From: an uncultured Collinsella sp. | GTDB taxonomy: Bacteria; Actinomycetota; Coriobacteriia; Coriobacteriales; Coriobacteriaceae | Assembly: GCA_958415665.1 (NCBI GenBank) | Contig: CATYZK010000017.1 | Location: 1 to 39,633 of the forward strand | DNA length: 39,633 nucleotides | Reading direction: 5' to 3' | In this document: piece after piece, positions 16,780 to 24,651 of the stretch | Numbering within the stretch: the first letter of the stretch is position 1 | How the letters are laid out: every line of letters starts with the position of its first letter | Position numbers and translations under genes: made by a program | Notes under the pieces: model-generated | What the model was told of the DNA's origin: nothing | The model's database searches: none | Seen by the model: the letters and a program-made list of their open reading frames with translations, nothing else

Positions 16780-19650
16780 ATGAGTCGCCGCAACACCGAG
16801 CTGCTCTTGCTCATCGCCTCGGCGTTCCCCGTCATCCTGCTGTATGCGATGTACGTCCTCACCGCGGGCGCTGCCATCTCCTTTGAGACGCTCGCCGTAC
16901 CGATCGGCCTCTTTGCCGCCTTTGCCGCGGCCCACATTGCCGTGCGCATCTTGGCGCCCGGTGCCGACCCCGCTATCCTGCCCATTGTCTTTGTGCTTTC
17001 GGGCATCGGCATCACGTTCGTGACGCGTCTCGCCCCCGCTCTCGCCATCTCACAGCTCATCATCCTGTTTGTCTCGGTGGCCCTGATGGTGGGAACGCTC
17101 GCGTTGGTTAAGAACCTCGACGTAGTCATGCGCTACAAGTACACCTTTGGCATCATCGGCATCATTCTGTTAATGCTGCCTATCTTTATCGGCACCACGA
17201 TCTCGGGCTCCAAGCTGTGGATTCGCATCGCGGGCTTTACCATCCAGCCCGGCGAGTTCGCCAAGGTCTTTATCGTGCTGTTCCTGGCCGGGTACCTGGC
17301 CGAGAACCGCGAGCTGCTCTCCATCTCCAACCGCAAGATCCTGGGCTTTAAGATCCCTCGCCTGCGACTGCTGCTGCCGCTGTTTGCCGTGTGGGGCGTG
17401 TGCCTGCTCGTCGTCGTCTTCGAACGCGACCTGGGTTCGGCCGTGCTGTTCTACACCATCTTCTTGCTGATGCTCTACGTTGCCACGGGACGATTCTCGT
17501 ATGTCGTTATCGGCCTTGCGCTCTTAGCCGTTGGAGCCGTGGGCGCCTACAAGTTCCTGTCTCACGTTCAGGTGCGTTTCCAGGTTTGGGTCGATCCGTT
17601 TAAGGACGCCCAGGGCCAGGGCTACCAGATCGTCCAGTCGCTCTTCTCGCTTGCCGATGGCGGTCTGGTCGGCGTTGGCATCGGCAACGGCATGGCCAAC
17701 AACATCCCTGTCGTCGAGTCCGACTTTATCTTCTCGGCCATCGGCGAGGAGATGGGCCTTTTGGGCGGCGGCGCCGTGCTCATCCTGTTTATGCTCTTTG
17801 CCGTGCGTGGCCTCACCACGGCTGCCCGCGCTAAATCCGACCTCGCCGCCTTTAGCGCCACAGGCCTTACGGCCGCCATCAGCTTCCAGGCCTTTTTGAT
17901 CGTTGGCGGCGTAACCCGCCTGATCCCGCTGACCGGCGTCACCCTGCCCTTTATGAGCCAGGGCGGCTCCTCGCTGCTGGCGAGCTTTATCATCGTCGCG
18001 CTCCTGCTGCGCGCCGGTGACGAAGCGACCGGACGCGAGGCCGAGCTTACCGGCACCGGCACCATGGCCGCCATCACCGATGATCAGGTCGCATCTGCCG
18101 CCGCCCCGACGGGCACGCGCTTTGCCGCCTCGTCTTCCTACGGCAGCGGCAGCCATTCCGTCGGCTCGCGCATGCGTCGTCGCCTGCTCGACACGCCTGA
18201 ATCCGGCGTGCTCGGCCGCGTTGCGCTCGCCAACCGTCTAACCCGTGCGGTGCTCGCCTTTACGGCGCTGTTCGCCATCCTTATCGGCAACCTCACCTAT
18301 GTCCAGGTCATCAAGGCCAAGGACTATCAGGACATGCCGACCAACAACCACACCATCGCCCGCTCCAAGTACATCCAGCGCGGCTCCATCATCACGTCCG
18401 ATGGCGTGACGCTGGCCGAGTCGCTGCAGCAGGAGGACGGCACCTACGTACGCTCCTACCCCAACGGTAACCTGGCAGCGCACGTGGTTGGCTACGTGAG
18501 CCAGCAGTATGGCACCACTGCCATCGAGAGCGTCATGAACGACACGCTCACTGGCTCTAAGGATTACTCCAGCTGGAACAACGCCATCGCGTCGCTCGCG
18601 GGCCAGACCCAGCCGGGCAACACCGCCAAGCTCACCATTGACTCGCGTATCCAGACGGCGGCCGAACAGGCGCTCAAGGGCTTTAAGGGCGCTGTAGTGG
18701 TCATCGATCCGCGTACCGGCGCGGTGCTCGCATGTGCCAGCTCGCCCACCTACGACAACACCAACATCGACGCCCTGCTGCAGGCGGGCGGCGGCGAGAA
18801 CGGCTCTATGTACAATCGCGCCATGGACGCGCTGTACACGCCGGGCTCCACGTTTAAGGTCGTTACGCTTTCCGCGGCACTCGAGACCGGTACTGCCAGC
18901 CTTACCAGCACCTACCAGGCGCCCGGCTCCATGGACATCGGCAACGCACCGGTCACCAACTATGCCAACGAGAGCTACGGCACCATCAGCCTGCAGCAGG
19001 CCTTTGCCGTGTCCTCCAACGTCGTCTTTGGCCAGGTGGCAAACGAAGTTGGCGCAAACACGCTCGTGCAGTTTGCCAACGCCTTTGGCTACGGCCAAAA
19101 GCTCGGCCAGGACCTGACCTCCACGGCCTCCATCATGGCCGACCCGTCGCTCATGACTGAGTGGGAGACCGCCTGGGCCGGCGCCGGCCAGCCTGTCGGC
19201 ATGGACCACACGCCCGGGCCGCAGACCACCGTCATGCAAAACGCCGTGATTGCCGCCGCCATCGCTAACAGTGGCGTGGTCATGGACCCATACTTTGTAG
19301 CCCAGGTACTCGCCCCGGACGGAACCGTGGTCAAGACCACGCAGTCCCGCTCGCTGGGTCAGGCCGTCAGCTCCGCCACGGCCGACCAGGTCAAGCAGGC
19401 CATGCTTGCCGTCGTCCAGTCCGGCACCGGCACCGATGCCCAGGTCCCCGGCGTCAAGGTCGCCGGCAAGACCGGCTCGGCCGAGATCGGCGGCACCAAC
19501 GTCAACTCGATGTTCGTTGGCTTTGCACCTTACGATTCACCCACGGTCGCTATCTCGGTGGCCTTGGAGGATTACGACCAACACGACGTCAAGGCGGCCA
19601 AGATCGCCGGCATCGTCCTGACCGCGGCACTCGCCGCCCAGGGAGCGTGA
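16780..19650 (+). CDS. Fused SEDS glycosyltransferase (RodA/FtsW) and class B penicillin-binding protein
   Basis: One 956-residue polypeptide joins both enzymes of a peptidoglycan synthase. Residues 1-415 are a SEDS polymerase with about ten membrane helices, the catalytic aspartate region ESDFIFSAIGEEMG (D315) and PFMSQGGSSLL. A linker of about 70 residues leads to a membrane helix (489-510) and a transpeptidase domain with all three signature motifs: STFK (S690), SSN (745-747) and KTG (897-899). The reading frame is open throughout, so this is a true fusion. The ATG at 16780 follows AAAGGGAG by 8 nt. In mycobacteria rodA and pbpA are separate neighbours in the same gene order. Whether it serves elongation or division is not decided by sequence; PbpA-like context suggests elongation. 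Confidence 0.93.
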   Translation: MSRRNTELLLLIASAFPVILLYAMYVLTAGAAISFETLAVPIGLFAAFAAAHIAVRILAPGADPAILPIVFVLSGIGITFVTRLAPALAISQLIILFVSVALMVGTLALVKNLDVVMRYKYTFGIIGIILLMLPIFIGTTISGSKLWIRIAGFTIQPGEFAKVFIVLFLAGYLAENRELLSISNRKILGFKIPRLRLLLPLFAVWGVCLLVVVFERDLGSAVLFYTIFLLMLYVATGRFSYVVIGLALLAVGAVGAYKFLSHVQVRFQVWVDPFKDAQGQGYQIVQSLFSLADGGLVGVGIGNGMANNIPVVESDFIFSAIGEEMGLLGGGAVLILFMLFAVRGLTTAARAKSDLAAFSATGLTAAISFQAFLIVGGVTRLIPLTGVTLPFMSQGGSSLLASFIIVALLLRAGDEATGREAELTGTGTMAAITDDQVASAAAPTGTRFAASSSYGSGSHSVGSRMRRRLLDTPESGVLGRVALANRLTRAVLAFTALFAILIGNLTYVQVIKAKDYQDMPTNNHTIARSKYIQRGSIITSDGVTLAESLQQEDGTYVRSYPNGNLAAHVVGYVSQQYGTTAIESVMNDTLTGSKDYSSWNNAIASLAGQTQPGNTAKLTIDSRIQTAAEQALKGFKGAVVVIDPRTGAVLACASSPTYDNTNIDALLQAGGGENGSMYNRAMDALYTPGSTFKVVTLSAALETGTASLTSTYQAPGSMDIGNAPVTNYANESYGTISLQQAFAVSSNVVFGQVANEVGANTLVQFANAFGYGQKLGQDLTSTASIMADPSLMTEWETAWAGAGQPVGMDHTPGPQTTVMQNAVIAAAIANSGVVMDPYFVAQVLAPDGTVVKTTQSRSLGQAVSSATADQVKQAMLAVVQSGTGTDAQVPGVKVAGKTGSAEIGGTNVNSMFVGFAPYDSPTVAISVALEDYDQHDVKAAKIAGIVLTAALAAQGA

Positions 19651-19781
19651 TGCCCGTGATCGAATCGGACACCCGGGGCGCACCGCGGCCTAAGGGCTAG
19701 CGGCAATGCGCCACATGGCCCAGCGGCCACACAGTAGGTACTACACACATCGTTGAGCGAATAGTTATGTTAGGAGCAGGA

Positions 19782-21731
19782 ATGGAACAGAGGGTCCTCG
19801 GGGGAAGATACCTCCTCAAGGATAAGGTGGGGACAGGCGGCATGGCGACCGTCTTCCGTGCGCAGGATCAGGTCCTCGACCGCACGGTAGCCGTCAAGAT
19901 CATGCTGCCGCAGTACGCTGGCGACGCCACCTTCGCCGCGCGTTTTAAGCAGGAGGCCCAGGCAGCAGCCGGCCTCTCCTCCCCCTATATCGTAGGCGTC
20001 TACGATTGGGGCAAGGACGGCGACACCTATTACATCGTCATGGAGTACCTGCGCGGTACCGACCTCAAGAGCGGCATCAAGAGCCATGGCGCCCTCGACC
20101 CCAAAAAGGTCGCGCAGATCGGCTCACAGATCAGCTCCGCGCTTTCGGTCGCGCACAAGCACGAGATCATCCACCGCGACATCAAGCCGCAGAACATCAT
20201 GGTGCTGCCCGACGGCAACATCAAGGTGATGGATTTTGGCATCGCGCGCGCTAAGAATAGCCACCTCACGCAGGACAACAACGTTCTGGGCACCGCCCAT
20301 TATGTAAGCCCCGAGCAGACCCGCGGCCAGGACCTCGGCCCCACCTCGGATATCTACTCGCTGGGTGTCGTCATGTACGAGTGTGCCACCGGCCGCGTGC
20401 CCTTCGACGGCGACGACGCCATCTCGGTCGCACTCAAGCAGGTCAACGAGCTGCCCATCCCGCCGAGCCAGATTAACTCCGGCGTCGACGCCGATCTTGA
20501 GCGCATCATCCTCAAGTGCATGGAAAAGGACCCGGCGAATCGCTTCCAGACGGCCGACGAGCTGCGTCAAGTGCTCAACAGCTACCTGTCCGGGCGCGCC
20601 GTCAATATTTCCGAGCCCACGCGCATCATTGGTGCCCCCGGCGAGCTCGGCGCCACCAAGACCCGCGAGCTTTCCGACCAGACGCGCGCCATGGTTCGCC
20701 CCGTCTCGGGTGTGAGCGGCCAGAACAACGCTCGTAGCGCCGTTTCGGGCTCCACGGGTTCCTACGAGGTCGAGAAGCCCAAGTCCAACAAGAACAAGGT
20801 CATCGCCGCCGTGGTTGCCGCCGTTGCCGTCATCGGCATCGTGGTGGCCTTTGCCACGGGGCTCTTTGGCGGCGAGCAGGTCACGGTGCCCGACGTACTG
20901 GGCAAGGACCAGCAGACTGCCGTGGAGCTGATCAAGGAGGCCGGCCTCGAGGTTGGCACCGTCGATCAGAGCTACAACGACGACGTCGACGAGGGCAAGG
21001 TCGCCGAGCAGACGCCCAACGGCAACACCAAGAAGGCCAAGGGCACCAAGGTGAACCTGGTAATCTCCAAGGGCCCCAAGCCCTCCGAGAAGGTTGAGGT
21101 TCCCCAGCTTGTCGGCCTGACCAAGGACCAGGCAGAAGCCGCGCTGGCAAGCGTTGGCCTGAAGGGCAACGCTTCGGAAGAAGCCAATGAGGCCGAAGAG
21201 GGCCAGGTCTTTGACCAGAGCACTACTGCCGGCAAGGAGGTCGAGAAGGGCACGACCATCTCGTATAAGGTCTCGAGCGGCCCGGATACCACGTCCGTCC
21301 CCGACCTGACCGACATGACCGAGGCCCAGGCGCGCAACGCCCTCGATATGGCAGGCTTTGGCGTCGACGTGAGCTACCAGGAGAACGACTCAGTTACCGA
21401 GGGCACCGTGATCAGCTGGAACCCCAGCGGCAAGCAGAAGCCCGGCGCCACGATTACCGTCGTCATCGCCAAGAAGTCCGGCAAGGCCAGCGTTCCGGGC
21501 AACCTGTACGGCAAGAGCATCTCCGCCGCCGTCACCGCGCTCAACAACGCCGGGTTCTACAACATCGCGTTCTGCGACCAGAACGGCAACCCCGTGAGCG
21601 GCAACGAAAACGCCACCGTTACGGGCGTCTCCCCCACCGGCAAGCAGTCCACCGACAACACGATTACGCTGACGGTTTCGATTTCTGGCTCTGGTACTGA
21701 TTCAGGCGACGATTCCGGTACGACCAACTAG
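19782..21731 (+). CDS. pknB: Ser/Thr protein kinase PknB with four PASTA domains
   Basis: A 649-residue kinase; the ATG at 19782 has AGGAG 5 nt upstream and is preferred over an in-frame ATG at 19767. The kinase domain has GTGGMATV (17-24), K39, HRDIKPQN (131-138), DFG (151-153) and an activation loop with the conserved GTAHYVSPEQ (170-179). A juxtamembrane region rich in Thr/Ser leads to one membrane helix (339-360) and four extracytoplasmic PASTA repeats (about 366-430, 437-499, 503-564, 568-635), which bind muropeptides or lipid II in relatives. The last PASTA is the most divergent. The 131-bp gap before it is the largest in the operon, so an internal promoter is possible. Confidence 0.96.
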   Translation: MEQRVLGGRYLLKDKVGTGGMATVFRAQDQVLDRTVAVKIMLPQYAGDATFAARFKQEAQAAAGLSSPYIVGVYDWGKDGDTYYIVMEYLRGTDLKSGIKSHGALDPKKVAQIGSQISSALSVAHKHEIIHRDIKPQNIMVLPDGNIKVMDFGIARAKNSHLTQDNNVLGTAHYVSPEQTRGQDLGPTSDIYSLGVVMYECATGRVPFDGDDAISVALKQVNELPIPPSQINSGVDADLERIILKCMEKDPANRFQTADELRQVLNSYLSGRAVNISEPTRIIGAPGELGATKTRELSDQTRAMVRPVSGVSGQNNARSAVSGSTGSYEVEKPKSNKNKVIAAVVAAVAVIGIVVAFATGLFGGEQVTVPDVLGKDQQTAVELIKEAGLEVGTVDQSYNDDVDEGKVAEQTPNGNTKKAKGTKVNLVISKGPKPSEKVEVPQLVGLTKDQAEAALASVGLKGNASEEANEAEEGQVFDQSTTAGKEVEKGTTISYKVSSGPDTTSVPDLTDMTEAQARNALDMAGFGVDVSYQENDSVTEGTVISWNPSGKQKPGATITVVIAKKSGKASVPGNLYGKSISAAVTALNNAGFYNIAFCDQNGNPVSGNENATVTGVSPTGKQSTDNTITLTVSISGSGTDSGDDSGTTN

Positions 21732-21783
21732 TCATCAAGACGTTGCCCACAGCGGCTGATGACGCAAATACATTCGCTCAATT

Positions 21784-21820
21784 GCGCCCGTTTGCTCCCC
21801 CTGCAAACGGGCGCTTTCTT
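21784..21820 (+). terminator. Rho-independent terminator of the pknB operon
   Basis: A perfect 12-bp stem, GCGCCCGTTTGC (21784-21795) and GCAAACGGGCGC (21803-21814), with a 7-nt loop and a TTTCTT tract. It lies 53 bp after the pknB stop and should end the six-gene transcript. Confidence 0.9.
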
Positions 21821-21856
21821 CATCTGAAGTAGCGAAAACCACGGAATACCTTTAAA

Positions 21857-22157
21857 CCAGAAGAGCCCGGCACCGTAGCGGTACCGGGCTCGATATTCCT
21901 CTGGTGCCCCCGGGCGGATTCGAAAACTCCCCCCGCGGGGAAATGAGTGACGCGGGTGTCGACGGCCCGAATCCGGCCTTTAGACCAGAAGAGCCCGGCA
22001 CCGTGGTGGTACCGGGCTCGGCAATTCTCTGGTGCCCCCGGGCGGATTCGAAAACTCCCCCCGCGGGGAAATTGGTGACGCGGGTGTCGGCGGTTCGAAT
22101 CCGGCCCTTAGACCAGAAGAGCCCGGCACCGTGGCGGTACCGGGCTCGACAAATCTC
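21857..22157. repeat. Tandem 128-bp units derived from the tRNA-Arg 3' end and terminator
   Basis: Units begin at 21857, 21985 and 22113, an exact 128-bp period; the third runs into the intact tRNA gene. On the minus strand each unit carries a copy of the tRNA 3' end (T-loop, acceptor 3' strand and CCA, starting TTCGAATCCGCCCGG), then a terminator-like hairpin (GAGCCCGGTACCG stem, 21863-21891, 21991-22019, 22119-22147). The first two units also hold a GC-rich spacer. That spacer includes an inverted near-copy of the tRNA T-arm and variable region (GGATTCGAACCGCCGACACC on the minus strand). The two full units are nearly identical, so the duplication is recent or maintained. Confidence 0.9.
22119..22147 (-). 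terminator. Terminator hairpin of tRNA-Arg
   Basis: A 13-bp stem with one wobble pair and a 3-nt loop lies 11 bp downstream of the CCA end of tRNA-Arg on the minus strand, followed by the weak T-rich TTCTGGT. Copies at 21991-22019 and 21863-21891 belong to the tandem units. Confidence 0.75.
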
Positions 22158-22233
22158 TGGTGCCCCCGGGCGGATTCGAACCGTCGACACCCGCTTTAGG
22201 AGAGCGGTGCTCTATCCCCTGAGCTACGGAGGC
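22158..22233 (-). tRNA. trnR: tRNA-Arg (anticodon CCT)
   Basis: A 76-nt cloverleaf with encoded CCA. Acceptor stem GCCTCCG pairs with CGGGGGC (one G-T pair), D-arm GCTCAGGGGATAGAGC, anticodon stem-loop CCGCT-CTCCTAA-AGCGG with anticodon CCT reading AGG, and T-arm with GGTTCGAATCC. A likely extended -10 lies just upstream. The 3' end is copied in the tandem units downstream. Confidence 0.97.
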
Positions 22234-22243
22234 ATGTCGTATT

Positions 22244-22252
22244 AGTGTAGCA
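22244..22252 (-). promoter_or_regulatory. Extended -10 promoter of tRNA-Arg
   Basis: On the minus strand TGCTACACT ends 10 bp before the first base of the tRNA, the right distance for initiation a few bases upstream of the mature 5' end. It is identical to the candidate promoter at 11457-11465. Confidence 0.6.
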
Positions 22253-22319
22253 GATTTACGCCACTAACATGCAGCGCACAGCCGCTCTTCGAGATAGTCA
22301 TCTGCGACGTTCTTTAATG

Positions 22320-22363
22320 ACAAGTCGTTTAAGAACGTCCCTAATAACTACCCAACGACTAGT
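22320..22363. repeat. Degenerate palindromic element, GGGAC core (type B)
   Basis: AAGTCGTTTAAGAACGTCCC (22323-22342) and CCCAACGACTAG (22351-22362) are recognisable parts of the perfect element at 25986-26043, with a damaged centre. The CTA at 22359-22361 within the element supplies the TAG stop of the DUF956 gene. Confidence 0.65.
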
Positions 22364-22757
22364 TGCCTTTGTGGAAGAGGTTTTTGATAACGGAGGGGAT
22401 GCTCTTGGCGCCCTTAGCCGTCACATCGATAAAGTCAGGCGAACGCACGAGCTTATCCTCGTCAACGTACTTGCGGACCGCACGAAGCGTCTCTTTGTCA
22501 TCGCGCGTCGAAAACGTAAAGTGACCATTGTCCTTGGTGAAGATGGCAAAACGCGTAATCTTCTTGGTGCCGCGCAAAACCTCAGCGGCAATATAGTCGA
22601 CCTCATCCCACGGGATCTGAATAAAATCCTCGGGATTGCGCTCGTTATAGTACTCAAACGCCTTATTGCCCACCATTACGTTACCGTGACTGGTAAGCCC
22701 CATCAGGCAGGTTGCCGGCGTTGCCAGATCGACCGTGCTGTTCTGAGATTGCGCCAT
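22359..22757 (-). CDS. manO: DUF956 family protein (ManO-like), mannose PTS operon
   Basis: A 132-residue cytoplasmic protein of the DUF956 family, typically the last gene of mannose-family PTS operons in Firmicutes and called ManO in lactic acid bacteria, where a regulatory role is proposed. The start MAQSQNSTVD at 22757 is chosen over the ATG at 22808 because the longer form would run through the upstream terminator and GGAGG lies shortly before it. Typical family sequence includes LMGLTSHGNVMVGNKAFEYYN, cited here in part, and IPWDEVDYI. A terminator-like hairpin separates it from the IID gene, so its expression is probably reduced relative to the transporter. Its stop codon lies in a palindromic repeat. 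Confidence 0.88.
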   Translation of the reverse strand: MAQSQNSTVDLATPATCLMGLTSHGNVMVGNKAFEYYNERNPEDFIQIPWDEVDYIAAEVLRGTKKITRFAIFTKDNGHFTFSTRDDKETLRAVRKYVDEDKLVRSPDFIDVTAKGAKSIPSVIKNLFHKGN

Positions 22758-22785
22758 GCGCGCCTCGCCCTCCAAATAAAACAAT

Positions 22786-22821
22786 CGGACCGCATCCAGT
22801 GTACACACCGGGTGCGGTCCG
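22786..22821 (-). terminator. Terminator or attenuator between IID and DUF956 genes
   Basis: A 12-bp stem (CGGACCGCATCC at 22786-22797 and GGGTGCGGTCCG at 22810-22821, one mismatch) with a 12-nt loop. On the minus strand it is followed by ATTGTTTTATTT. It lies 57 bp after the IID stop and just before the DUF956 ribosome binding site, so partial readthrough would set DUF956 levels. Confidence 0.75.
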
Positions 22822-22877
22822 TTTCAATGGCTCAAAAGCCCTTGCCTAGCAATTCTCGGTCTTAAGCCGAAACGTGC

Positions 22878-23798
22878 TTACATGAAGCCGCAGACGCGAC
22901 CGATGATGCCGATGGCGAAGAGAGCCAGGATGATGACGATCGGGCTGACCTTCTTCTTGAGGAGCTTGCAGACCAGCAGGGTCAGGCACACGGCGGCAAG
23001 GCCGGGGATGAGCTGATCGAGGTTAGCCTGAAGCGTGGTGACCTTCACCTGATCAAGGGCGTTAGCACCGATGGAGTTATACATCGTCAGTGCTTCCTTG
23101 ACACCCTCAGAACCGGAGGGCAGATTAGCCCAGTCGATAAAGGCGCCAGCAGACTGCGTGACCTTGGAGACGACCGGGGTGAAGGAGATGGACACCCAGC
23201 GCTCGACCAGGGCGCCGATGATGAACATACCCAGGATGGAAGCGCCCTCGGTGACCTTGCCCATCAGACCGCCGGAGAGGTCCTTGGCGATGGAGGAGCC
23301 GACCTTGTAGCCAAACTCCTGCGTGTACCACAGGAAGGCGTAACGGATGATGTTCCACGCGAAGAAGAACAGCAGCGGACCGGCAATGCTGCCGGACAGG
23401 GCCAAGGAAGCGCCCAGAGCGCCCAGAATCGGGCGAAGGGTGAACCAGAAGGCGGGGTCGCCGACGCCGGCGAGCGGGCCCATCATACCGACCTTGACGC
23501 CCTGAATGGCGACGTCGTCAATCGGAGCACCGTTGGCGCGCTCCTCCTCGAGAGCGAGGGTAACGCCAATGACGGGGGCGGAAACATAAGGGTGGGTGTT
23601 ATAGAACTCCAGGTGGCGCTTAAGAGCGGCAATCTGGTCATCCTTGCTGGTGTAGAGCTTCTTGATCGCAGGGATCATTGCGAAGCACCAGCCGCCGTTC
23701 TGCATACGCTCGTAGTTCCACGAGCCCTGAAGGAACTGATGACGGAAGCAAACCTTCTTGCGGTCAGCCTTGGTGAGCTGAATCTTGTTCTCTGCCAT
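22878..23798 (-). CDS. manZ: PTS mannose-family transporter subunit IID
   Basis: A 306-residue membrane subunit of a mannose/fructose/sorbose-type PTS permease; with IIC it forms the sugar channel. Family features include FRHQFLQGSWNYERMQNGGW near the N-terminus, GPLAGVGDPAFWFTLRPILG in the middle and hydrophobic segments at the C-terminus. The ATG at 23798 lies 8 nt after AGGAGGGGAG and is preferred over the GTG at 23807. It begins 16 bp after the IIC gene. The actual sugar cannot be read from sequence; mannose, glucose, fructose and amino sugars are all possible. Confidence 0.94.
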   Translation of the reverse strand: MAENKIQLTKADRKKVCFRHQFLQGSWNYERMQNGGWCFAMIPAIKKLYTSKDDQIAALKRHLEFYNTHPYVSAPVIGVTLALEEERANGAPIDDVAIQGVKVGMMGPLAGVGDPAFWFTLRPILGALGASLALSGSIAGPLLFFFAWNIIRYAFLWYTQEFGYKVGSSIAKDLSGGLMGKVTEGASILGMFIIGALVERWVSISFTPVVSKVTQSAGAFIDWANLPSGSEGVKEALTMYNSIGANALDQVKVTTLQANLDQLIPGLAAVCLTLLVCKLLKKKVSPIVIILALFAIGIIGRVCGFM

Positions 23799-23814
23799 AT
23801 GTATCACTCCCCTC

Positions 23815-24633
23815 CTACTCGTAATCGTTCAGAATGTCGCCGAGCGGGTCGCCGGAGCCACCGCCCATGCCGCCACCCTGCTTGGCCAGATCCTTAAGGC
23901 CAAGGTAGATGAGGGCAAGGGAGATGCCGATGAGGCCAAGGGCGATCAGCGTGAGCTGAGGGATGGCAGCAAGGACAAAGCCGAGGACGAAGAACGGCCA
24001 GGTCTCCTTGGTGGCCATCATGTTGATGACCATGGCGTAACCGACGGAAGCGACCATGCCGCCGCCGACAGCCATGCCGCCGGACAGCCAGTCGGGCATA
24101 GCGTTCAGCGCGTTGGTAACAGCCTCGGCCGGGATGATGCACAGAAGTACTGCCGGGATGGCGATACGAAGGCCCTGCATGAGGATGGCAGCATACTGCC
24201 AGCGCTCGATGCCGGCGAAGTCGCCCTTCTCGGCGCAACCGTCCATGGCGTGAGCGATAGCGGTTGCCAGGGTACGGCAGATCATGGTCAGGAACAGACC
24301 AGCGACCGACAGCGGGACGGCAACGGCGATAGCGGCGGTAACGGCCTTGGCCGAATCAGTGGCGCCACCGTTGAGGGCGAGCACCATGATGATCGAAGAA
24401 GCGACCGAGGCCAAGGCGGCGTCAGGCGCGACGGCGGCGCCGACGTTAGCCCAGCCAAGGGCCATCATCTGGAGCGAACCGCCCAGGAGGATGCCCTCCT
24501 GAAGGTGACCGGTTACGAGACCGATAAGCGTGCATGCCACGAGCGGCTGATGGAACTGAAACTCATCCAGAATGCCTTCCATACCGGCAAGCAACGCGAC
24601 AATCGCAACAAGCAGAATAGTAATTGCAGACAT
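23815..24633 (-). CDS. manY: PTS mannose-family transporter subunit IIC
   Basis: A 272-residue polytopic membrane protein starting MSAITILLVAIVALLAGMEG. The QPLVACTLIGLVTGHLQEGI segment and GGSLQMMALGWANVGAAVAPD are characteristic of the mannose-type IIC family. It follows the IIAB gene by 18 bp with its own AGGAGG-type ribosome binding site. The C-terminus is extended by a Gly-rich cytoplasmic tail (GGGMGGGSGDPLGDILNDYE). Confidence 0.94.
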   Translation of the reverse strand: MSAITILLVAIVALLAGMEGILDEFQFHQPLVACTLIGLVTGHLQEGILLGGSLQMMALGWANVGAAVAPDAALASVASSIIMVLALNGGATDSAKAVTAAIAVAVPLSVAGLFLTMICRTLATAIAHAMDGCAEKGDFAGIERWQYAAILMQGLRIAIPAVLLCIIPAEAVTNALNAMPDWLSGGMAVGGGMVASVGYAMVINMMATKETWPFFVLGFVLAAIPQLTLIALGLIGISLALIYLGLKDLAKQGGGMGGGSGDPLGDILNDYE

Positions 24634-24651
24634 GTATCGGACCCTCCTTTA

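Noticed and set aside
21857..22157. Additional functional tRNA genes in the tandem units
   Set aside because: Only the T-loop to CCA end is copied; the D-arm, anticodon arm and 5' acceptor strand are missing.
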